NCBI GenBank assembly: GCA_963575745.1
Contig: CAUYUJ010000952.1
Location: forward strand, 80,001-107,219
Length of the DNA stretch: 27,219 bases
Reading direction: 5' to 3'
Source: Prorocentrum cordatum
Lineage: Eukaryota; Sar; Dinophyceae; Prorocentrales; Prorocentraceae
The first letter of the stretch is position 1. The number at the start of each line of letters is the position of its first letter. The notes beneath the pieces were generated by a model. That model was not told the DNA's origin. It saw only the letters and a program-made list of their open reading frames with translations, and ran no database searches. The translations under genes were made by a program, and so were the position numbers. Positions 17,898 to 26,829 of this stretch are shown here, piece by piece.

Positions 17898-19553
17898 ATG
17901 TCCGAGGGCGTTGATGCTGATATTGAATCGGATTTCGTTGATGAGTTGTTTGCTGAAGCATTGTCTGATGGTGATGGGCCTCCTCCAGACGTTGCTCAGG
18001 CAAGGCTTCCTCCAGATCCAGCTCCGGATGATGATGAGGTAGAAGCTATGCTCTGGGGCGACGACGCCGACGCCGACTTCTTCGAGACGGCGTTGGAGGA
18101 TCACTCGCCGAGCGCAGGGCCACAGCAGCGCGCAGTGATTCCAGATGGGGTTGCATGGGGGTCTTCGCTGTTCGGAAAGATGGTTGCCGAACAACGCCAC
18201 GGACGCAATCGGCAGCCAGATCGACTCCAGGATGCGTACACGAAATTGGCCAGTGCATGGGACTTGTACCCCAGGCGCCATGGAGATTTAGCGCAGAAAA
18301 CACTTCAGGGCAGTGGTCAAACGCAAGCTCCGAAGACGTGGACACATAGCAATACGTATACCGTCGCTGGAACTATCAAGTCGGCCTTTCAACAGATCGG
18401 GAAGTCCGTGGGCACGCAGGCGTCGGGGGCCACCAGTGTCGACGGGACTCGGCGAGCCTTGGACGACGTGCTCGCCGTTGCTGGACTTGCGCAGCGCATG
18501 CTGCGTCGAGGATGGGAAGACGTCAAGGGCCGAATTCAGGCTGCGCGGCCTGCAGGCCTGTTCGTGAAGCGCAACTACGACACAACGCCCGTGTTCGTGA
18601 AGTTCGGCAAGATGGCTCCAGAGATGCGGGAGGAGGCCAGGTATCCCAAAAAAGTCCAACCGCCTGCTGATCATCCGAACGGGTATTCCAGGTGGACTAC
18701 AGTGACATACGCTGAGTACAGAAAAGATAATCCGCATGGGAGTCCATACATGGGAATCGTGGACCTCTTCTCCATGTCGATGTCTCTTGACTGGTCCGCC
18801 GGGCTAGGCCAGGCTGACCCCTGGCCCGGGAAGGTCCAAGCAGCCCGCCAGGATTTGATCTTCGCACCGGCGGTGATCCAGAAGAACACTGCTTCTAACA
18901 ACATGGAGTGCTTGGAGAAACAATCGGGGCCTTTTTCTCTCGCTAACATCAGGGACATGAACGTTGGATTTGCCATCGTCGACGATTGCCCTGATAGTTG
19001 TAACACCATGCTTCGATTAAAGCGCAAGATCGCAGCTGATTTTCGTCCTTGTAGGAACTTCGGTTACAATGAGCACAATGGTTGCGTGTGTCACATCATC
19101 AACACCGACATCACGAAGTCGCTGGGGGAGGGCAACGTGGTTGGGCACGTTCATGCTGCCGACGTCGTCCTGGACGTAAGGCAGAGGAGGGAGCAGCTAC
19201 ACAGAGCTCTCGAGCGGATTGTCACAAGAGATCTGGTGGTCTTCTCGGGGGCCCCGCCAGAGGAGTACCCGAGGCACGTGGACGCCGTCATCCAGTCCAC
19301 CATCGTGCGCACGCTGAGCCAGGTGCGCTCTGGGGCAGAGGATTCCCCTGTTGACGAGAGCCGTCGGTGCAGGGGGAAGACGATCCTGGCCGCCTTGCCG
19401 TCCCTCCGCGACATGGTGAACGGCAACATCGCCGATCAGACGCTGACACATTATTGTCAAGGCTGCTGCACCGATGAGCACGGCAATACGACCAGAGCTA
19501 TGCAAGTGAACAACTACACGGCTGCGCTCAGGGCTTCAGGCATCTTCGGGGAC
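17898..19553 (+). CDS. Main gene exon 1: acidic N-terminus and hAT-like RNase H motifs
   Basis: The ATG at 17898 follows the SL relic and opens a 552-codon block. Residues 1-70 are strongly acidic (DADIESDFVDE, PAPDDDEVEA). MSMSLDW (Asp298) resembles the first catalytic Asp region of hAT transposases, VGFAIVDDCPDSCN (Asp362/363) the second, and CVCH (396-399) the C(2)H motif that follows it in that group. A further Cys cluster HYCQGCC is at 518-524. The frame stays open to 19625, but the last 24 codons (PAYKYPGAAPAPTPT) look like intron read-through. GTAAGC at 19554 is a good donor at phase 0. The assignment is by motif order only. Confidence 0.7.
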
Positions 19554-19872
19554 GTAAGCAGGATCAAGGCGAGGCTCCCAGCTTATAAATACCCTGGAGC
19601 GGCCCCAGCCCCCACCCCCACATGAGGGCGCGCAGTCGCTCTCGCGCCCGCCCCGAGTGAGGGGATGAAGGAGGAGGGGACGAAGGATGGAGTAGGCGGG
19701 GTGATGAGGGAGGGAGTAGGCGGGGGGAGGAGAGGGAAGAGGAGAGGGGGGCCCTTCGGCATTGGGTTCATCTACCCCTCCCCCGGCAGAGGATTGGGGG
19801 GAGGAGGAGGGGGAGGAGGAGGAGGATGGGAGGAGGAGGTGACGATTGCTTGTTGACGCCCCCCTTGCAAAG
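19554..19872 (+). other. Intron 1 (GT-AG, phase 0)
   Basis: Donor GAC|GTAAGC at 19554 and acceptor CCCCTTGCAAAG|GTGG at 19872. Removing 319 bases joins exon 1 and exon 2 in frame and places VAKSRWLSTTARM directly after the Cys cluster. The inside is GGA/GAGG purine-rich. No direct repeat is seen at its ends. Confidence 0.7.
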
Positions 19873-21196
19873 GTGGCAAAGTCCCGATGGTTGTCGACCA
19901 CGGCCCGGATGGCTCTGCTGGTGGCTGGCATGATGTTGCACGGGATTCTGCCCCGGGCGTGGCGGCTTGCATTCGGCGATTGGAATTCTCCCCAGCACGC
20001 TGTTGACGGCGCGCTCGATGACTACGCAAAGATGGTCAGAAGCAAATCTTACAGAGTAAAGTTGTGGTTCGCATCTGAATTGGTCGACGTCAAATCGTCG
20101 CTGTACTGCTGGATCGCCGCGCCAGCCGAGCACCTCATGCTGTGCATCCAGAAGTTGGACGTGAAGGGCGGCAGCATCAAGGTACTCGCAGGCGTGGCGA
20201 ACAACCCCGCCCTCAACTGCATGGCGGCGTACAGCGCATTCATGCTCCGCCCCATGACGACGACCATTGCGACCTTGGCGAGGCACTTCTATTGGCACGA
20301 CGCGGAGACCTTCGGCCTGTTCCTGAAGATCGCACACGGCGTCATATTACTTCTATCTCGGTGTATTTGGCGACACGTTCGTTGTCGATACTTCCAGTGG
20401 CCGTTCCGCTTGGCTCGCTTGGTGGATCCCGACCCGACCGTCCGTCGTTCGTGCGCCGAGGACCTCTACGCGCGTTCCGAGTGTTGCCTCGACAAGGGCA
20501 TGAGCATGAAGATCAGGACTTTCGCCTTGAACGCCGCGGGGTTGGTTGAGAACGGTGCGGCGCTGGCAGCCGTAAGCATGTGGTCTGATTCGGCGTTGGC
20601 TTGCAACATGATCCAGGAGCGGGCGTTCGCTCTTATTCGTCGGAGTTCGGCCTTGAGGTGCAACGTCGAGAGGCTCATCAGCAACGGCTTCTTGGCCGCC
20701 ATCTTGTCCAAGCACCTCCGCGCCGGCGGGTCCGATGTGAGGAAGGTTACCCGCAGGAAGTTGATTGAGATGGGCGTGCCGATCCAGTGCGCGGCGAAGA
20801 AGCAGGGCAGGGCAGCGCGCGCGAAGGCTTCAGATCGACAACTTTCGTTCCCAGCATGGGCTAACTCCCAGACGAAGGGCGTCAGGTTCGGGTCTCGAGC
20901 GGAGTACCGGGCGAAGATGGCAGAGCTGAAGGCGGAGTGGGCGGAGAACGGTCCCCGAGGCGTCGCCTCTCGGCGCAGGCCGAGGGGCAGGCTGGCGCGG
21001 ACTTACGAGGACCGCATCGGGAGCGTCTTGATGGACCTGTCCTCGAAGGACGAGCCGATCCGCACGGACTTGCTCGCGGCCGAGGTTCGCCGCGCCATCT
21101 CCAGGAGCGCCGACGACGCGAGACCGATCGGCCTGACAGAGAACTTGGACCCCGTGCGGCAGAAGTTCCTCTCGGACGCCTACGTCAAGGACTCAG
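19873..21196 (+). CDS. Main gene exon 2: RW motif and helical region
   Basis: Continues the frame of exon 1 for 441 codons plus one base. It begins VAKSRWLSTTARMALL, similar to the RW(N)ST stretch of hAT transposases, followed by mostly helical sequence (LYCWIAAPAEHLMLCIQKLD, MAAYSAFMLRPMTTTIATLARHFYW, RLARLVDPDPTVRRSCAEDLYA) and a basic, Arg/Lys-rich end (ASRRRPRGRLARTYED). At 20345-20385 the neighbouring frame reads YYFYLGVFGDTFVV, which looks more protein-like than the frame used, so a pair of compensating indels is possible. The exon ends at TCAG|GCGCC (phase 1). Confidence 0.65.
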
Positions 21197-21302
21197 GCGC
21201 CCTCGCCACCCCGGCCCTTCCCCCCTCCCCCTCCTTTCCCGCCCTCCCTCCCGCCCTGGCCCGCCCACCCCCGTCCTCCCTTTCCCCCCTCTCTTGCCCG
21301 AG
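21197..21302 (+). other. Intron 2 (GC-AG, phase 1, direct repeat at both ends)
   Basis: 106 bases from GC at 21197 to AG at 21302. The 7-mer AGGCGCC occurs at the donor (21195-21201) and at the acceptor (21301-21307), so the exact junction is ambiguous but the spliced product is the same (DSG-AIPAAAKF). The inside is almost pure pyrimidine (CCCTCCCCCTCC type). The direct repeat looks like a target-site duplication, as in introner elements. Confidence 0.7.
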
Positions 21303-21424
21303 GCGCCATTCCAGCCGCTGCGAAGTTCAAGGCCGACACGCCGTGCGCGGTGGTTTGCCCCGGATTCTGCACATCCTTGTTATCCCAGCTGCCTGCGGCG
21401 AGCCCCGCCACTGTGCCAGTCCAG
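21303..21424 (+). CDS. Main gene exon 3 (short)
   Basis: In the phase set by intron 2 it reads AIPAAAKFKADTPCAVVCP, then GFCTSLLSQLPAASPATVPVQ, ordinary protein-like sequence of ~40 codons. The frame runs into a GAT microsatellite and TGA shortly after 21440. The donor is not settled: GT at 21419, GC at 21424 or GA at 21428 are candidates, and which one fits depends on the frame used at the start of exon 4. Confidence 0.5.
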
Positions 21425-21610
21425 CATGATAACGATGACGGGGATGAATGATGAAGATGGCGATGATGATGATGGTGGTGGTGATGATGATGATGGCGAT
21501 GATGATGGTGGCGAATGCGGTGATCATGGTGATGAAGATGATGGTGATGCTGCTGATGATGATGATGATGATGCTGATGATGATGATGATGATGACCAAT
21601 CTGATCGTTA
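21425..21610 (+). repeat. (GAT)n-rich microsatellite
   Basis: A GATGATGGTGATGATGATG run with interruptions over ~180 bases, in the third intron of the main gene. One frame encodes an Asp-rich run, by composition. Confidence 0.85.
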
Positions 21611-22200
21611 GGATATCGTGGGAGGCCTCTCGGGGGCTTGTTGGAAGCAGTTTCGAAGCCTTTGGGGGGCGTCCTGGGGGTCTCTTGGGGGCATCTTGGG
21701 AGCCCCCCTGGGGCTTCTTGGAGGCATATTCGGGCCTCCTGGGGGCTTCTTCAGGTGGAAAGCTCGAATTGTCGGTTCGCGTTCCGTCTCTCGGGCCCCT
21801 TTTGGGGCCATCTTGTTGTCTTGGGCCGTTCTGGGGGCCTTCTTCGGCCGTCGCGGGGCTCCCTTTGGGGGCCTCTTGGGCCTTCTTGGGCGGTCTTACG
21901 GGCCCCATGGGGCCGTCTTGGAGCTTCGGAAGTTCGATAGACGTCGATAGGCTATAGGCTATGAGGCGATTGCGTGAAAAAAGACATCGAAGCACACATT
22001 GAATGTCAGTGGTGATTGCCTCTTTGGGCCCTCTTGGGCTCTTGGAGCGCTCCTGGTGCTGCTTTGGGGCATCTTGGGCCATCTTGGAGGCATCAGGGCC
22101 ATCTTGCCGGCTCTGGCGGCGGTCTCCGAGGTCCTTTTTGGAAGCAATTCTGAGTATTTTGGACGCCTTGGAGTGCGCAAGGGGCTTGTGTGGAGCCTTG
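21610..22200 (+). repeat. Dispersed CTTGGGGGCCTC repeat, copy C (intronic)
   Basis: Same degenerate unit and orientation as copies A and B (GGGGCATCTTGGGCCATCTTGG, GAGCTTCGGAAG, then an AT-richer break and a second tract). It lacks the CCCACCAGCCCATCCAG start of A and B. It fills most of the third intron of the main gene. Confidence 0.65.
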
Positions 22201-22240
22201 CGAAGAGCGGGCGATGCATGCAGGTCGGCGCGCCCCGAGA

Positions 22241-22272
22241 GGGGGGCGGGGTGGGGCGGGGGCGGGGGGGGG
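22241..22272 (+). repeat. G-run cluster, potential G-quadruplex
   Basis: Five closely spaced runs of at least four G on the plus strand, 15 bases upstream of the likely exon 4 acceptor. In RNA they would lie in the intron. Confidence 0.6.
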
Positions 22273-22287
22273 ACTTACAAGAATAAG

Positions 22288-23600
22288 GGCCCCTGTCAGA
22301 CAGCAGCCATTCTAGCGCGCTTCAACGTGCCAGGGGGCACGGTGGCGGATCTGAGTGCTCGTCAGCCGCTTTCGCCAAGCTGTCCTCGATTGTCAGCGGT
22401 TGGGACATCGGCACTTTCCTCTCGATCAACGCCGTCTGGGAGGACGGACGCACGGCGGAGAAGTACGCCGTCCTTGCGTCCCGTGCAGAAGTCACTTTCG
22501 TGTTGTGCACCGTTGTCGACGGGGCCCCCCAGTACGCCGCATTGTATGAGACGGCTGGCCCAGGAACTGAAGAGCTCGTCTTTGAGCTGGGCGTCAAGAC
22601 GCTTTACGACGCCGCTTTCAGCGGCCAGCGCCCCGCGCAGTCCGTGGAGGTGCGCCGGTTCGAGGACGGTTACGCGAAGCCACAGGACTTGAATGAGGTC
22701 TCGTTCTTGCCAGCTGCGCTGCAAGTGCGTGACCGGCACGTTGTGTTCCCCACGCCACCGGGCGCGCCAGTTGGGAACGCTGGCAGCGCCAAGAAGAGCG
22801 CTGCGGCGAGCATGGTCGACGACGCCGTGAAGGTCATAATGAGGACGATCGCGGCTGCCAACGACCCGTACGGCATCTTCTCGATTCGCGAGGGCAAGGA
22901 TTGCGGCGGCGACCATGGCGATGTCGACGAGCATGACGACCCGCACGCCATCCAGAAGTTGGAGCTCGAGTTGGCGCCGCTGCTCAAGAAGTGGAAGAAG
23001 CCGAAGCAGCCGAAGCACAAGCTTAGGGTCGCTGCGAAGGTCGTGCCTAGGAAGAGAGCCAGGGTCGCCCCAGCCGCGGGGGTGGGCGCGCCGCCTGCGC
23101 CCCCTCCCGATCCCGTCCCTCCTCCTCCTGACCCAGCCGCCGCCGCGGCCCCTGCCGACGCCGCCGCGGCCCCTGCCGACGCCGCCGCGGCCCCTGCCGA
23201 CGGCGGAGTCTGCGAGGAGAAGGGGTGGACGTATGTGAAGTTTGGCGATCTAGGTTCTTTCTGCTTTAAGGAGGGGCACTGCAACGCTCACTGCGGGTGC
23301 CCCGCTCACTTGAACATCGCCCCTTACAAGTGCCACCTTGACCGACAGACCAAGGCCGGCAGATTTGGTCAGGGGAGAGTCCTGGGGCTCTTAGCACTGT
23401 GGCTCGAAGTTCAGCAGCAGCACGATCGGGCTACCCACGCCTCGATCAGATTTAAAAGGATGCTTGGTGGTAAGGACTTTCAGGAGCAGCGTCAAGCTGC
23501 CCGCGATCGTCTCAAGCGCCATCCAGCATGGCACATCTTGGAACAAGCAGAGCGGGCTCGAGCGCCCGGTGAGGCGGACGAGCCAGAGATCGTTCCTTAG
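22288..23600 (+). CDS. Main gene exon 4: basic, Pro/Ala-rich and Cys/His-rich C-terminal part
   Basis: Possible acceptors are AATAAG at 22287 and CTGTCAG at 22299. The secure frame reads AAFAKLSSIVSGWDIGTFLSI, AVWEDGRTAEKYAVLASRAEVTFVLC and on to TAG at 23598-23600. Before it, another frame reads ILARFNVPGGTVADLSARQ, also protein-like, so a one-base shift near 22350-22372 is possible. Later come a Lys-rich stretch (KKWKKPKQPKHK), a Pro/Ala part built from three 21-bp repeats (about 23137-23203), and a Cys/His cluster (CFKEGHCNAHCGCPAHLNIAPYKC) that could bind zinc. The C-terminus is charged (ERARAPGEADEPEIVP). No named domain is recognised. Confidence 0.6.
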
Positions 23601-23608
23601 GCGTTGCT

Positions 23609-23688
23609 GTGAGTAATTCGGGAGTCAGCGGCCACGGCGAGAGCGAGGGCCGACAGCGACCTACCAACGTTCCAGTTTCTCTGTGCAG
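23609..23688 (+). other. Possible intron in the 3' untranslated region
   Basis: GTTGCT|GTGAGT at 23609 and CCAGTTTCTCTGTGCAG|GAAG at 23688 are the best-matched donor and acceptor pair nearby, 8 bases after the stop codon. An 80-base intron would be removed from the 3' UTR. It may also be chance. Confidence 0.4.
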
Positions 23689-23925
23689 GAAGCGGACAGC
23701 ATCGCCGCATCGCCCGCCCCCTCATCCTGAAGGCCCTCGCATGACTTCGTTTCGGCTCCCCCGAGGCCCCTCTCGGGCCTCCTTCAAAATCCGAGATGGG
23801 GAGATCGTCGAGGAGAATTTTCAGAGGCCCCGGGATGGCCCCGAGAGCGACCAACGGAAACATATGATCAGAGCGAGGGGGGCGAACGGTCATTCGCTTT
23901 TTTTGGGAGCGTGGCTGAATTCTCG

Positions 23926-24960
23926 ACGCTTCGCGCATCCCCACCAGCCCATCCAGGCCCATCCAGAAACGACGCCCAAGCAAGTTGAGGCGATGAGGGC
24001 CGTGTAGGAGCAAAGAGGGGGGGGGTATGATGATGAACAGGATGAGGAGAAGGAGGAGGAGGATGGAGGAGGAGGGCGAGCGAAAGGGCCAGAGGCCTCT
24101 TGGATGCCTCTCGGAATCTCTTGGGATATCTCTTGAGCGCCAGTTGGATGCCTCTTGGGGCGTCTCGGGGGTCTCTTGGCGTTCCAGGGGGGCTCTTGGG
24201 CGTCTTGGGTGCCTCGGGGGTGCCTCTGGGGGCCGCTTGGGATCATCTTGGAGGCCTCTTGGGGGCCTCTTGGGGCCATCTTGGGGCCTCTCGGGGCTTC
24301 TTGGAGGCCAATTGGGGGCCTCTTGGGAGCATCTTGGGGCCATCTTGGGGCATCTTGGGGCCTCCTGGATGCCTCTTGGGGCCATCTTAATCTTGGAGTA
24401 GATCGATCAAAGACGGGGGTCGCCCAATTAGGGCCCCCCCCCCTCATCGGGAGCCCCCAAACTCGCCTCCCGGCCCCCTCTTGGGGCGCTATTGGAGCGC
24501 TCTTGGGCGCTCTTGGGGCCGTCTTGGGGCTCTCTTGGGCCCCTCTTTGGGGCATCTTGGAGCCATCTTGAGGCTTCGGATGGCCATCGGAAGCGAAAAG
24601 GCGAGAAGGCAAACATCACTGGTTTCTTTTGAGTGTTTGAAAGATGCGGGCCTCTTGGAGGCCTCCTTGGGAAGCTCTTTGGCCCAAGTCTTTGGCCTCT
24701 TGGAGCCGTCTTGGGGCGGTCTTGGGGCTTCTTGGAGCATCTTCGAAGCCATATTGAGGCATCTTAGGCTATCTTGAGCTATCTTGGAGCTCGTCTTAGG
24801 CTCGCTGAGGCGCTCTTGGAGCCGCATTGGGCCATCTTGGACGCTCCAACCCCTCGCCGCGCCCCCCGCCCAGGTCCAGGGGAGGGGGCCCTCCCCGCAG
24901 GGGAAGAAGGAGGTTGGAAGAGGAAGCTCCCTAGACCACCTACGCCCAGATGGCTGGTTG
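23926..24960 (+). repeat. Dispersed repeat, copy B (downstream of main gene)
   Basis: Full-length relative of copy A, same orientation, with all landmarks: CCCACCAGCCCATCCAG (partly doubled here), GATGAGGAGAAGGAGGAGG, the CTTGGGGCCATCTTGG tract, GATCGATCAAAGACGGGG, CTTGAGGCTTCGGATGG, TTGGACGCTCCAAC, CCCAGGTCCAGGGGAGGGGG and GGTTGGAAGAGGAAGCTCCC. The long open frames on both strands (for example 24779-26278 minus) arise from the repeats and contain no domain. Confidence 0.75.
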
Positions 24961-25224
24961 GGATGAATTCTCCTCCTTCTCCCTCCTCCAGCGTCTGCTC
25001 CTCCCCCTCCTCCAGCGCACTCTCCTCTCCTGCCCAAACGTGCTTCCCTGGATGGGTCCCAGGGTCGGCTGTTGGGGGCCTCGTGGCGCACCACCGGCAT
25101 CGCCGACTGGGCGAGCACGAGGGCGGGAGTGGGCCAGGAGGAGGAAGGGGGGGAGGACAAGTTTTCCTGGGGTTGTTTGGTAGGGTCGTCTTCGTCGTCG
25201 CCGTCGCCAGGGGGGCTCCCGCCC

Positions 25225-25322
25225 TCAGCTCCGCGCGCGCTTGCTCCCGCGCGTGCTTGCCCCGCGCGGGAGAGGGGCCGCGCGTGCTTGCCCGCGCGCG
25301 TGCTTGCCCCGCGCGGGAAGAG
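25225..25322. repeat. GCGCGTGCTTGCCC minisatellite
   Basis: Four to five copies of a GCGCGTGCTTGCCCCGCGCGGGA-like unit. The rest of 24961-25441 shows only CTCC/GAGG-rich low-complexity sequence. Confidence 0.75.
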
Positions 25323-25441
25323 GGATATGTAAGGAGGAGGATGAGGAGGACGACGACGACGAAGAAGGGGAAGAGGGGCGGGGGGCACGGAGGGTGGGAG
25401 ACGGGGGAGGAGAAGGAGAGACGGAGGGCCAGGCCAAGAGG

Positions 25442-25603
25442 CAAGGGCTCCCACGAGGGCGCGAAGTTATTCGCGTTTCGCGATTCGCGGGCATTCCCCC
25501 TCCCCCTCCTCCTCGTCATCCTCTTCTCCCCCTTGGGGGCGGCGCGAGAGCGCGAAGTTGTTCGCGTTTCGAGCAGCGCGAAGCGCGAAGTTAGTAGCCC
25601 TTG
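25442..25603. mobile_element. MITE-like element, family 3, copy 2
   Basis: 162-bp relative of 14739-14902: starts CAAGGGCTCCCACGAGGGCG, ends (reversed) CAAGGGCTACTAACTTCGCG, with the same GCGCGAAGTTATTCGCG interior and a CTCCT-rich centre. The flanks AAGAGG and TCTGGT do not match, so no target duplication remains. Confidence 0.75.
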
Positions 25604-25703
25604 TCTGGTCAGATTTGCCGGCTTCGCCTCTGCTGCAACCGTCTCGGCGCGAGAGTTGCCGGCCCTAGCTCGCCTCTGCTGCAGAGGCCAGAGGCTCGCC
25701 GGG

Positions 25704-26137
25704 ATGCCCCTGGAACAGGACACCTGGTTGAACGACCTCGTGGACGCGCACGAGGTCGACGCGGGCCCGAGCGCGCCCGAGCAGGCGCGGTTCCGAACAT
25801 CCTTCCCACTTTTTGCCTCCCCCTTCCACCCCTCTCCCCTTCCTCGTCCTATCTCGCCCTGTTCCTCATCATGGTTACCACCGTCAACATCGTCCCCAAC
25901 GTCGCCCTCATCGTCGTCATCGTCGGCACCAGAGTCGCCGTCATCATCTCCCTCTCCGCCTCCTCCAGCCCGTTCGTCAGATCTTAGACGGGGCGCCAGG
26001 CGCGCGTTGAGGCGCCTGGCGACTCGATGGAGTGTCTGATGACTAGGCTGGAGGAGGTGCAGAGGGAGATCGACGGGTTTCGGTGGGACGAGGCCTTCGA
26101 CGTCGCGGGCGTCCCTGCAATCGAGGTGCCCCCCTGA
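25704..26137 (+). CDS. Small two-exon gene (72 codons), unknown function
   Basis: Exon 1 25704-25784 encodes MPLEQDTWLNDLVDAHEVDA, then GPSAPEQ. Exon 2 26000-26137 continues in phase 0 with ARVEAPGDSMECLMTRLEEV, then QREIDGFRWDEAFDVAGVPA and IEVPP, with TGA at 26135-26137. The product is acidic; MECLMTRLEEVQREIDGF could form a short coiled coil. The ATG is the first in the exon, but the frame is open further upstream (ARLCCRGQRLAG), so these may be the last two exons of a longer gene. No family is recognised. The in-frame splice and the repeat-free composition support coding. Confidence 0.5.
25785..25999 (+). other. Intron of the small gene (GC-AG, direct repeat at both ends)
   Basis: 215 bases from GAGCAG|GCGCGG (25785) to GCGCCAG|GCGCGC (25999). 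The 8-mer CAGGCGCG lies at both ends (25782-25789 and 25997-26004). The inside is pyrimidine-rich with CATCGTC-type units. The same arrangement as intron 2 of the main gene. Confidence 0.6.
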
Positions 26138-26289
26138 TCCTCCTTCTCCCCCTTTTCCTCGCCCCCCCCTCCTCTTCCTCTCATCCCGTCCGCCTCCTGG
26201 AAGAGCATCTCTTCGAGCTGGGGGGATAAGGTTACCCGGGGGCCCTTGCCCTAGATTCACCCTTCGGCCGTTCCCCAAGGCCCATGGGC

Positions 26290-26640
26290 TTGCCCTAGCG
26301 TTTCATGTTTAGGGTTTCCTTGAGCCAACCCCACCCCCCTCTGCGCCTACCCGGAGGCGCATCAGTATCAGGGTGCGCCCAGGGGGAAGCGCCGAAGAGC
26401 ACCTACGGGGAAGGAAGGGCTGACGGCTTAGCCTAGGGTTAGCTTGGGGGAAGGGTTAGGGGGCAGGCCTAGGTCAAGCCTGGGGGAAAGGCTAAGGGCA
26501 GGCTTAGGGTAAGCTTAGTCGGAAGGGCTTGTGGGTAAGGCCTGGGGTCAGCTGAGGGGGATGGGGCTTCAGGGTCAGCTTAGGGTAGGCCTATTGGCAT
26601 ATGGGGGAAGGGTTGATGGGGTAAGCTGAGGGCCCCTAGA
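26290..26640 (+). repeat. Degenerate GCTTAGGGTAAG-type repeat
   Basis: Units such as GGCTTAGGGTAAGCTTAG, AGGGTTAGGGGG and GGTCAGCTTAGGGTAGG recur with much divergence. No gene. Confidence 0.6.
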
Positions 26641-26648
26641 TGGGCCCA

Positions 26649-26800
26649 AAAGGAGTTTTCAGAGGGCCCAGGAAGGCCCCGAGATAGCCCCAGAAGGTCC
26701 CGCAACCAGACCAGAGGGGTCGACATCATCATATACTTTACACTTGTGCTTTCAAGCGTACCATACTGTAGCACCCCGCACTTGCGGATAAGAGCGAGGG
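26649..26800 (+). repeat. Fragment related to 23813-23882
   Basis: GGAGTTTTCAGAGGGCCCAGGAAGGCCCCGAG resembles 23813-23846, and GATAAGAGCGAGGGGGGGG resembles 23866-23882. It appears to be a diverged fragment of a dispersed repeat. Confidence 0.5.
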
Positions 26801-26829
26801 GGGGGGAGGGGAAGCGCGGGCGAGGCCAC

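Larger units (their letters stand above)
17898..23600 (+). other. Gene model: multi-exon hAT-like gene (about 1,450 codons)
   Basis: Four coding blocks on the plus strand read as one gene: exon 1 17898-19553, exon 2 19873-21196, exon 3 21303 to about 21424, exon 4 from about 22288 to 23600. Introns 1 and 2 have matching phases and splice-like ends. The exon 3/4 junction is unresolved. I do not recognise a characterised family. The order Asp298, Asp362/363, CxxH 396-399 and Arg-Trp 557-558 (after splicing) recalls hAT transposases. If so it is either an unannotated autonomous element or a derived host gene. A separate gene starting at exon 4 remains possible. Confidence 0.6.

Noticed and set aside
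24779-26278. 499-codon minus-strand frame
   Set aside because: It runs through repeat copy B, a minisatellite and a MITE-like element, and opposes the more convincing small two-exon gene.
26290-26640. Telomeric repeat
   Set aside because: TTAGGG-like words occur but without a regular 6- or 7-base period.
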